From the NCBI GenBank assembly GCA_963800395.1, contig CAWDBD010000008.1, positions 1-64,000 on the forward strand: DNA of 64,000 bases, written 5' to 3'. This DNA comes from DASSBG01 sp963800395 (GTDB taxonomy: Bacteria; Pseudomonadota; Gammaproteobacteria; Xanthomonadales; Rhodanobacteraceae). A model generated the notes under the pieces. It saw nothing but the letters and a program-made list of their open reading frames with translations, was not told the DNA's origin and did not search any database. The position numbers were made by a program, and so were the translations under genes. This document shows positions 30,667 to 37,890 of this stretch, in pieces; position 1 is the stretch's first letter, and the number at the start of each line of letters is the position of its first letter.

Positions 30667-31239
30667 TCAGTTGTTTTCTTTCAGGGCAATGGCATTGATG
30701 CCCTGGGCGGACAGCTTCTGCTTGGCCGCCTCCAGCGAGGCGGCGCTGCGGTAGGGTCCCAGGCGTACGCGGTGCCAGGTCTTGCCATTGATGGTGACTG
30801 TCTGTACCCGGGCCACGAAACCCATCAATGCCAGGCGCGCCTTGACCGCCTCGGCGTCGTTGTTGTCGGGAAACGAGCCGGCCTGAAGCAGATAGCTGCC
30901 AGCGGACGAATTGCCGGTGGCCGGGCTCTGCGTCCCTTCCTTGCGGGCCTTGGCGGACAGCTCCGAGTCGGGAATGACAACCTCCATCTCCGGCAGCACC
31001 GAATAGAAGTCGTAGTCCTTTTTCGTCTTGTCGGTGTCGGCAATGCCCGGCTCGCTGGGCGCCGATACGTTGGCATCGGGGTTGGGCGTGGGTGCATTGC
31101 GGTTGCGCAACTGGGGCGCATGCCCGCCCAGAAAGACGAACGCTGCCAGCGCCACGCCCAGCAGCAGGCCCAGGCACAGCCAGACCCAGCCTGGCCAGCC
31201 GCGCTGGCTGCGAATCGCCTGCTTCCTCTTGTTCGCCAT
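30667..31239 (-). CDS. SPOR-domain membrane protein (FtsN-like)
   Basis: A 190-residue bitopic protein: basic cytoplasmic N-terminus (ANKRKQAIRSQRG), one membrane helix at about 16-40 (WVWLCLGLLLGVALAAFVFL), a periplasmic linker and a C-terminal SPOR domain at about 112-188 (YLLQAGSFPDNNDAEAVKAR, WHRVRLGPYRSAASLEAAKQ). SPOR domains bind denuded glycan strands at the division septum. Its ATG overlaps the argS stop (TAATG), the arrangement seen for the ftsN-like gene after argS in gammaproteobacteria. The family role in division is inferred from this context. Confidence 0.9.
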   Translation of the reverse strand: MANKRKQAIRSQRGWPGWVWLCLGLLLGVALAAFVFLGGHAPQLRNRNAPTPNPDANVSAPSEPGIADTDKTKKDYDFYSVLPEMEVVIPDSELSAKARKEGTQSPATGNSSAGSYLLQAGSFPDNNDAEAVKARLALMGFVARVQTVTINGKTWHRVRLGPYRSAASLEAAKQKLSAQGINAIALKENN

Positions 31240-32924
31240 TACATCGTCTCCGGGGCATCCAGCCCGAGCAGTTCAAGACCGTTGGCCAGCACCTGGCGAG
31301 TTGCCGATACCAGATACAGGCGCGCGTTGCGCAGCGCTTCATCATCCACCAGAAACTGCTGGCTGTTGTAGTAGCCGTGCAATTCGGCGGCCAGATCGCG
31401 CAGGTATTGCGCCATCAGGTGCGGCTCCAGATTGCCGGCCGCCGATTCGAGCATCTCAGGATAGCGCGACAAAGTCACCAGCAGGGCCTGCTCGTGTTCA
31501 GTTTCAAGGCGATCGAGACTGGCCTCCCCGCTTGCCCGATCAAAACCCGACCCGCGTTCGGCCGCCTGGGCCAGCACGCTGCAGATGCGCGCGTGGGCGT
31601 ACTGGATGTAATACACCGGATTGTCATTGCTTTTCTGCCTGGCCAGATCGATGTCAAAGACCAGCTGCGAGTCGGTCTTGCGCGCGATCAGGAAGTACCG
31701 GGTGGCGTCCTTGCCGGCTTCGTCGATGAGGTCGCGCAGCGTGACATAGCTGCCGGCGCGCTTGGAGATCTTCACTTCCTCGCCGCCGCGGGTTACCGTG
31801 ACCATCTGGTGCAGCACATACTCGGGCCAGCCTTCGGGAATGCCGGCATCCAGCGCCTGCAGGCCCGCGCGCACCCGGGCAAGCGAGCCGTGGTGATCGG
31901 CACCCAGCTCGGTGATGGCGCGGCGATATCCCCGCTGCCACTTGCTGAAGTGGTAGGCCACGTCCGGCACGAAGTAGGTGTAGCTGCCGTCCGACTTGCG
32001 CATCACCCGGTCCTTGTCATCGCCGAAGTCGGTGCTGCGCAGCCACAGGGCGCCGCCTTCCTCGTAGGTATGACCGTGGGCAACGAGTTGCTCGACGGTG
32101 TTCTCGACCATGCCGTCGGCGTACAGCGAGGACTCCAGGAAGTGCACGTCGAACTCCACGCCGAAGGCCTTCAGATCCTCATCCTGCTCATGTCGCAGCA
32201 TGGCCACGGCAAAGCGGCGAATGCCATCCAGATCATCGACATCGCCGCTGGCACCCAGGGGGCCGTCGTCGGTATGAATGGTGTCACCATCGATCCATGC
32301 GCGTGCAATCTCGGTGATGTAGTTGCCGCGATAGCCGTCCGCTGGCCAATCCGGGTCATCCGGCCCCAGACCGCGTGCACGGGCCTGTACCGACAAGGCC
32401 AGGTTGTTGATCTGCGCGCCGGCATCGTTGTAGTAGTACTCGCGGCGGACATCCCAGCCGCTGGCATCCAGCAGGCGGCTGATGCAATCGCCCACCGCTG
32501 CTGCGCGGCCATGGCCCACATGCAGCGGCCCGGTCGGATTGGCGGAGACAAATTCCACCCCGACCATCCTGCCCGCGCCGTTGTCGTTGCGTCCGTAGGC
32601 ATCGGCTTCGGACAGCACGCGCTTCAGCTCATCCTGGTAGGCCGATGCCGAGAGGAACAGATTGATGAAACCCGGCCCGGCAACCTCGGTGCGCGCGACG
32701 ATGCTGCTCGCGGGCATGGCGTCGACCAGCAGCGTGGCCAGTTCGCGCGGATTGCGCCGTGCCGGACGCGCCAGCATCATCGCCAGATTGCAGGCGAAAT
32801 CGCCGTGCTCGCGCGTGCGCGTACGCTCCAGCGCGTAGGCCGGGCTTGTTTCCAGCGCCAGCTCCCCGCGGGCAACGAGTTGCTCCAGGGCCTGGTCGAT
32901 GAGTTGTTGCAGGGCTTGCTTCAT
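31239..32924 (-). CDS. argS: Arginyl-tRNA synthetase ArgS
   Basis: Class I aminoacyl-tRNA synthetase charging tRNA-Arg; 561 residues. HIGH-type signature in PTGPLHVGHGRAAAVGD near residue 117 and KMSK-type signature KISKRAGSYV near residue 375. The N-terminal additional domain (about 1-95) and the C-terminal DALR anticodon-binding domain (about 445-561, with LYLVSATRQVLANGLELLGL at the end) are complete. It is the first gene of a two-gene unit with the SPOR protein; the 203 bases upstream separate it from the divergent rhomboid gene. Confidence 0.97.
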   Translation of the reverse strand: MKQALQQLIDQALEQLVARGELALETSPAYALERTRTREHGDFACNLAMMLARPARRNPRELATLLVDAMPASSIVARTEVAGPGFINLFLSASAYQDELKRVLSEADAYGRNDNGAGRMVGVEFVSANPTGPLHVGHGRAAAVGDCISRLLDASGWDVRREYYYNDAGAQINNLALSVQARARGLGPDDPDWPADGYRGNYITEIARAWIDGDTIHTDDGPLGASGDVDDLDGIRRFAVAMLRHEQDEDLKAFGVEFDVHFLESSLYADGMVENTVEQLVAHGHTYEEGGALWLRSTDFGDDKDRVMRKSDGSYTYFVPDVAYHFSKWQRGYRRAITELGADHHGSLARVRAGLQALDAGIPEGWPEYVLHQMVTVTRGGEEVKISKRAGSYVTLRDLIDEAGKDATRYFLIARKTDSQLVFDIDLARQKSNDNPVYYIQYAHARICSVLAQAAERGSGFDRASGEASLDRLETEHEQALLVTLSRYPEMLESAAGNLEPHLMAQYLRDLAAELHGYYNSQQFLVDDEALRNARLYLVSATRQVLANGLELLGLDAPETM

Positions 32925-33127
32925 GGCTGAACAGGGTCAAGTCGGCCGATTATCGTACCAGCGATGGCAGGCTGTCGGCAGCATCATCTTCCTCGGTGCC
33001 GCCGGAAAACGGGTCGCGTGACGGCTGATGCCCTGGGCCGCTGGCGCCCGGTGTTCGCCGGCGTGGGCCGTGCGGCGCGACCCGCTGCCGCTGTTGCAAT
33101 TGCGACGGGCGCCACCATGATCAAGTC

Positions 33128-33889
33128 ATGGCGCGCATGAATTTTGACCTTGATCCCACCCCGGTCACGCCCGAAAGCGTGGCTGAGGACCGCCGCCGGC
33201 TGCGTTTCGCCTTCCTCTGGACAGGCAGCTTTGTGGCCCTGCTGTGGCTTGTGTTGCTGCTGCAATCGGCGCTGGGCATCGACCCGGGCCACTTTGGCGT
33301 GGTGCCACGTGAGCCGGCCGGCTTGCTGGGCGTACTGACCGCACCACTGGTGCATTCGGGCTTCGGCCACCTGTTTGCCAATACCTCGGCGGTGCTGGTT
33401 CTCGGGGTACTGGCCCTGCGCCTCTACCCGCGCGCGATCCGCTGGGCGCTGCCGGTGATCTGGCTGGGTTCGGGCCTGCTGGTGTGGTGGCTGGCGCGGC
33501 CGTCATCGCATATTGGTGCCAGCGGCATTGCCCAGGGCCTGATGTTCTTCATTTTCGCCATGGGCCTGTTGCGTCGCGAGCGCCTGGCCATCATCGCCTC
33601 GATGGTGGTGTTCTTTCTCTATGGCAGCATGGTCTACGGCGTGTTGCCCCAGGACCCGCGGGTGTCCTACGAATACCATCTGTTCGGTTCACTGTGCGGA
33701 CTGCTGTCGGCATTCTTTCTCTTTCGCCTGGATGCCATGCCGCCGCGCCGGACCTACAGCTGGGACCAGGCGGGCGAGGACCACGACCGGGACGACAGGG
33801 ACGAAACCCCGTTCTCGGTACTGCAGGAACGCGCGGAACAGGCCGCCTCCACCGCTGCGGCACAGGGTCTCGACAGGGACAGTGCATGA
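33128..33889 (+). CDS. Rhomboid family intramembrane serine protease
   Basis: A 253-residue membrane protein with about six helices. The catalytic Ser is in GASG (SSHIGASGIAQGLMFFIF, near residue 137) and the His in YEYHLFGSLCGLLSAFF near residue 187. The loop His/Asn region (HSGFGHLFANTSAV) also fits the family. The C-terminus is a soluble acidic tail (EDHDRDDRDETPF). Its stop overlaps the ATG of the GDCCVxC gene. The substrate is unknown; a GlyGly-CTERM (rhombosortase-type) substrate was not seen in the window. ATG 33,137 is an alternative start. Confidence 0.88.
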   Translation: MARMNFDLDPTPVTPESVAEDRRRLRFAFLWTGSFVALLWLVLLLQSALGIDPGHFGVVPREPAGLLGVLTAPLVHSGFGHLFANTSAVLVLGVLALRLYPRAIRWALPVIWLGSGLLVWWLARPSSHIGASGIAQGLMFFIFAMGLLRRERLAIIASMVVFFLYGSMVYGVLPQDPRVSYEYHLFGSLCGLLSAFFLFRLDAMPPRRTYSWDQAGEDHDRDDRDETPFSVLQERAEQAASTAAAQGLDRDSA

Positions 33890-34107
33890 CCGTTGCATGT
33901 CCGCACAGCACCATCACCTGCCCGAATTGCGGTCTTTCGCGACAGGAAACGATGCCGACCGACAGCTGCCGCTGGTTCTGGCGCTGCCCCGCGTGCCAGT
34001 TCCTGCTGAAACCCGACGCTGGTGACTGCTGCGTGTACTGCTCCTACGGCTCGGTGCCCTGCCCGCCGGTACAGGCCCGTGGCAAGGGCGCCTGCTGCGA
34101 CAACTGA
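33886..34107 (+). CDS. GDCCVxC-domain small cysteine-rich protein
   Basis: A 73-residue protein with five Cys-rich spots: CPNCG, CRWFWRCPAC, then the signature GDCCVYCSYGSVPCPP, and CC near the end. The GDCCVxC family is defined by this signature and probably binds metal or has redox function; some members are selenoproteins. The start ATG 33,886 overlaps the rhomboid stop (ATGA), so the two are coupled. No signal peptide. Confidence 0.85.
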   Translation: MTVACPHSTITCPNCGLSRQETMPTDSCRWFWRCPACQFLLKPDAGDCCVYCSYGSVPCPPVQARGKGACCDN

Positions 34108-34120
34108 CAGGCGAGGTGCT

Positions 34121-35827
34121 TCAGTCGATCCGCTCCAGCAATGCCTGGAAGCGGGGGTTGTCGCGCAGCGGTTCCAGGTCGCTGTCGTGTTCCATCCAGG
34201 CACGGTCACCCCAGCCCAGTTCCACGGCCTTCTGCAGCAGCTCCAGAGCGCGCTCCAGGTTGTTCTGCAAGGCGTAGAAGCAGGCGCCGTTGTACAGCAC
34301 CACCGGTTCGTCGCGGCCCTGCTTCAGGGCCTGCTCGGTCATGGCCACGGCTTTCTTGTCCTCGCCGACCTTGATCAGGTTGTTGGCGCCGATCTGCAGC
34401 GCGCGCGTGTCGTGCGGGTTCAGCTTCAGGTGCCGTTCCACCGTGTTCAGCAGGCCCAGCCGGGCCTTCATCTCGTCCTGCCTGCGACCAAGCGAAGCAT
34501 ACGCCTGGGCCAGGAAGATGGGCGCCTGGTAGTCGTCCGGATTGACCTCCATGGCCTTGAGATACATCCGCGTGGCTTTCTCGAAATCGCCCTCGGACGA
34601 GCACGCCAGGCCGTAGTAGTACCAGGCCTCGAACAGGTTCGGATTGAGTGTAGTGGCGGCGTCGAACTCCTTCTGTGCCTCGCCGTACTTTTCGCTGATG
34701 AACAGCGCCATGCCGCGCGAGGCATGCGCCTCGGCCGAATCCGCGTCCAGTGCCAGTGCCTGCTCGCTGGCACGGTTGGCGCGCGCGGCATGCTCGGCGC
34801 TGCCCTCGGCATAGCGGTACAGCATCGAGTAGGCATCGGCGATGCCGGCGTAGGCCAGGGCATACTTGGAATCGACCGCGATGGCCTGCTCGTACATGCG
34901 GATGGCGTGTTCGTAGTCGCGGCGAGCCATCGAATACATGTAGCTGCGTCCGCGCAGGTAGTAGTCGAATGCTTCCGGGTCGGAAGTGGCGACGTACTGG
35001 ATGGCGCGGCGTTCCTTTGGTGTCAGCGTGACCTGAAGGGCCGTGACAATGCTCTGCGCGATGTCGTCCTGGATGGCGAACACGTCCTTCATTTCCCGAT
35101 CGTAGGTTTCCGACCACAGGTGCGAGTCCGACGCGGCCTCGATCAGCTGCGCGGTGATGCGCACGTGATTGCCGGCACGGCGCACGCTGCCTTCCAGGAC
35201 GGTGCCCACGCCGAGCTGTTGCGCGGCGCTGCGGATGTCGATCTTCTCGCCCTTGAGATTGAACGAGGAAGTGCGCGAGGCGACCTTGAGCTGCGGCAGC
35301 TTGGTCAGCAGATTGAGGATTTCCTCGGCAATGCCGTCACTGAAATACTCGTTTTCGGCCTGCCCGCTCATGTTGACGAACGGCAGCACCGCGATGCTGC
35401 GGCGGCCGCTGTCAATTTCCGTGCTTGCTTGACGCGTCGCCTTGTCGAGCCTGGCTGCGGAGTCTGCACCCTTGGCAGGTGCCACATCGGCTCCCGTGAC
35501 GGCTCCGCTTGCAGGGGGCATGGGCGGGTGGACCGCTACGCCACCGGGTTGCGCTGCTGCGGCGGAGGCTGGCGTCCTTTCCACTCCGGCGGGACCCATG
35601 TCGAACATCCAGGCCATGATCACGGCCACCGGAAAGCCCAGCGCGATCAGCACGATCACCAGTTTCAGCGACCAGTCCGGCACGTTCAACGGCGGCAGTA
35701 CGGTGGAGGCCACCTCGATGATGATCCAGCCCACGGCGGCATACACGATCGCAATGCGGATCACTCGGCGCCGCCGCAGTTCGGAGAAGAATCTGCCCAG
35801 GGAAGAGCCCTTGCCTGGCGCGTTCAT
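34121..35827 (-). CDS. Membrane protein with TolB-N/FlgO-like domain and TPR repeats (copy 2)
   Basis: A 568-residue protein. The N-terminal module has a basic entry (FFSELRRRRVIRIAIVY), two hydrophobic helices (about 20-38 and 50-70) and the FDMGPAGVERTP end. A periplasmic-type domain follows (RRSIAVLPFVNMSGQAENEYF to AIQDDIAQSIVTALQ, about 140-265) related to TolB-N/FlgO. Then about six TPR units fill residues 280-560. It is a close paralogue of the gene upstream, sharing many blocks, and its ATG at 35,827 overlaps that gene's stop (TGATG). Function unknown; related N-termini occur in transcriptional regulators and cyclase-like proteins. Confidence 0.82.
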   Translation of the reverse strand: MNAPGKGSSLGRFFSELRRRRVIRIAIVYAAVGWIIIEVASTVLPPLNVPDWSLKLVIVLIALGFPVAVIMAWMFDMGPAGVERTPASAAAAQPGGVAVHPPMPPASGAVTGADVAPAKGADSAARLDKATRQASTEIDSGRRSIAVLPFVNMSGQAENEYFSDGIAEEILNLLTKLPQLKVASRTSSFNLKGEKIDIRSAAQQLGVGTVLEGSVRRAGNHVRITAQLIEAASDSHLWSETYDREMKDVFAIQDDIAQSIVTALQVTLTPKERRAIQYVATSDPEAFDYYLRGRSYMYSMARRDYEHAIRMYEQAIAVDSKYALAYAGIADAYSMLYRYAEGSAEHAARANRASEQALALDADSAEAHASRGMALFISEKYGEAQKEFDAATTLNPNLFEAWYYYGLACSSEGDFEKATRMYLKAMEVNPDDYQAPIFLAQAYASLGRRQDEMKARLGLLNTVERHLKLNPHDTRALQIGANNLIKVGEDKKAVAMTEQALKQGRDEPVVLYNGACFYALQNNLERALELLQKAVELGWGDRAWMEHDSDLEPLRDNPRFQALLERID

Positions 35828-37473
35828 CAGTGCATGTCCTTCAGCAATGCCGTGAAACGCGGCATGCCGCGCAAGCAGGCCAGGTCGCTGTCGGTTTCCA
35901 GCCAGGCGCGATCGCGCCAGCCGAGCCCCACTGCGCGCTCGAGCAGATCCATGCCGCGCTCGCTCTCTCCCAGCTGGGCGAATACGCAGGCGATGTTGTA
36001 GACCACGTTGGACTCGTTCTCGTTGCTTTCCAGCGCCATGTCGGCCCATTCCAAAGCACGCTCGCGATCACCCATGGATGCCAGCGTGATGGCACCGAAG
36101 TAGCGGGCGCGTGCGTCATCGGGTGCCATTTGCAGGTGTTGCTCGATCAGGGACAGGCCCTTTTCCCGAATCGACTTCTTTTCTTCCTGCAGTCCCAGCG
36201 CATCGTAGGCCATGGCCAGATTGATCACGGGGTTGTAGTTGTCCGGTTCCACCTCGGCGGCGTGCCGATACAGGGATGCCGCCTTCTCCCACTTGCCGCG
36301 TGTACCGCAATAGCGGCCATACAGAAACCAGGCATCAAACAGCCGGGGGTTGAGTTCGATGGCCTTTTCGAAGTGCTGCTCGGCCTCGGCGTCACGCTTG
36401 CCGATCGACAACGCGATGCCGCGCGAGGTGTGGGCCTCGGCGGACTGGGGATCAAGCTCCACCGCACGGCCGCTGGCCTCGAGCGCCATGGCGGCATTCT
36501 CGGGCGTATCTTCGGCATAGCGGTACAGTTCGGAATAGGCGTCGGCCATGCCGGCCCAGGCCACCGCGTAGTTCGGGTCCAGTTCCAGGGCGCGCCGGTA
36601 CATGGTGATGGCATGTTCGAACCCGCGCCGCGTCATGGCATAAAAGTACTTGTGCCCACGCAAATAGCAGTCGTAGGCCTGGGCGTTGCCGGTGGCGACG
36701 TATTGCAGCTTGCGGCGCTGCTGTGCGCTGAGCTTGACCAGCAGCGCGTCGACAATGCTGCTGGAAATATCATCCTGGATGGCAAACACGTCCTCCATTT
36801 CCCGGTCGTAGGTTTCCGACCACAGGTGCGAATCCGATTGTGCGTCAATCAGCTGCGCAGTGATGCGCACGCGGTTGCCCGCGCGACGCACGCTGCCTTC
36901 CAGCACGGTAGCCACCTCCAGCTTCCTGGCCACGGTGGGAATGTCGATGTCCTTGCCCTTGAAGCAGGCCGAAGAGGTGCGCGAGGACACCTTCAACTGC
37001 GGCAGTTTGGCCAGCAGGTTGAGAATCTCCTCGGCGATGCCGTCACTGAAATATTCGTTTTCCTCGTCGCCGCTCATGTTCACGAACGGCAGTACCGCGA
37101 TACTGCGGTGCCCATCAGGATTCTCGCTGCCAGGGTCTGGCTGCCTGTCGGTGGCACGTTTTCCATGGTTTTTGCCGGCAATCTGTTCCGGTACTGCCGC
37201 GAGCTGCGGCGACTCGGACGTGCGCTGCATGCCCTGCGGTCCGATATCGAAAATCCATCCCATCACCACGGCGATCGGAAAGCCCAGCAACACCAGCGCG
37301 ATCACGAAGGTGACCGTCCAGGGAGGCAGGTGCAGGCCCGGCAGCAGGGTCGATGCCGCCTCGATGACAGCCCAGCCGGCAAGCACGTAGACCACGGTGA
37401 CTCGGATCACCCGGCGCCGGCGCAGCTCGGCGAAGAAGTTGCTGAATATGGATGGGATGCCCTCGCCGCTCAT
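35827..37473 (-). CDS. Membrane protein with TolB-N/FlgO-like domain and TPR repeats (copy 1)
   Basis: A 548-residue paralogue of the following gene with the same order: two-helix N-terminus (FFAELRRRRVIRVTVVYVLA, TVTFVIALVLLGFPIAVVM), TolB-N-like domain (HRSIAVLPFVNMSGDEENEY to DVFAIQDDISSSIVDALL) and TPRs. The ATG at 37,473 (MSGEGIPSIFSNFFAEL) is chosen because it aligns with the start of the paralogue; the frame extends to 37,500. The loop between the membrane module and TolB-N domain differs most between the two. Tandem duplication is the simplest history. No enzyme domain is visible. Confidence 0.82.
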   Translation of the reverse strand: MSGEGIPSIFSNFFAELRRRRVIRVTVVYVLAGWAVIEAASTLLPGLHLPPWTVTFVIALVLLGFPIAVVMGWIFDIGPQGMQRTSESPQLAAVPEQIAGKNHGKRATDRQPDPGSENPDGHRSIAVLPFVNMSGDEENEYFSDGIAEEILNLLAKLPQLKVSSRTSSACFKGKDIDIPTVARKLEVATVLEGSVRRAGNRVRITAQLIDAQSDSHLWSETYDREMEDVFAIQDDISSSIVDALLVKLSAQQRRKLQYVATGNAQAYDCYLRGHKYFYAMTRRGFEHAITMYRRALELDPNYAVAWAGMADAYSELYRYAEDTPENAAMALEASGRAVELDPQSAEAHTSRGIALSIGKRDAEAEQHFEKAIELNPRLFDAWFLYGRYCGTRGKWEKAASLYRHAAEVEPDNYNPVINLAMAYDALGLQEEKKSIREKGLSLIEQHLQMAPDDARARYFGAITLASMGDRERALEWADMALESNENESNVVYNIACVFAQLGESERGMDLLERAVGLGWRDRAWLETDSDLACLRGMPRFTALLKDMH

Positions 37474-37835
37474 GAACAGCATGGTCCCGACACGCGGCAC
37501 CGTTCTCGAGCAAAGAGGTGCATGGCGATCACGTGGACCACAGCGACGCGGACGGTGCGTCGTGGACGCGGCAGGTGCAAAAAGCGGCGCCTGGCATTGG
37601 GTTGGTCAACTGCAACCATGGCGTTGCCCTCTCGTGACCTGAATAGTGACGGCAATGGGTGCGGCGCGCAAGCCTCCGGTATCGTCGACAGGGCCATGAA
37701 TGCAGGCCCCTGCCTGCATGCGCAAATCGCCCACCGGGATTCCTGCCCTTGAATTGGGAAACCGCGGCATGGCGGCACGACTCGGCGGTGGGTTGGGGAT
37801 TGTGGCGTCGGAGGTGGGGTCAGGGCGCCGCCATG
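37474..37835. other. Intergenic stretch without a recognisable gene
   Basis: Between the start of the TolB-N/TPR gene and the M16 terminator I see no convincing coding sequence. Short open frames on both strands lack family resemblance and ribosome sites. It must contain the promoter of the tandem TPR genes, but no clear -35/-10 pair stands out. Confidence 0.5.
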
Positions 37836-37866
37836 AAAAAGGGCCGGGTGATCGCTCACCCGGCCC
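37836..37866 (-). terminator. Rho-independent terminator of the M16 protease gene
   Basis: Read on the minus strand: GGGCCGGGTGA, loop GCGA, TCACCCGGCCC (11-bp stem) followed by TTTTT. It lies 25 bases after the M16 stop codon and fits an intrinsic terminator for that gene. Confidence 0.85.
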
Positions 37867-37890
37867 TTCGTTTTGCGGCATGAACCGTTG

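Noticed and set aside
33484..33885. Upstream extension of the GDCCVxC protein reading frame
   Set aside because: It overlaps the rhomboid gene in another frame; the ATGA overlap at 33,886 gives the normal small protein.
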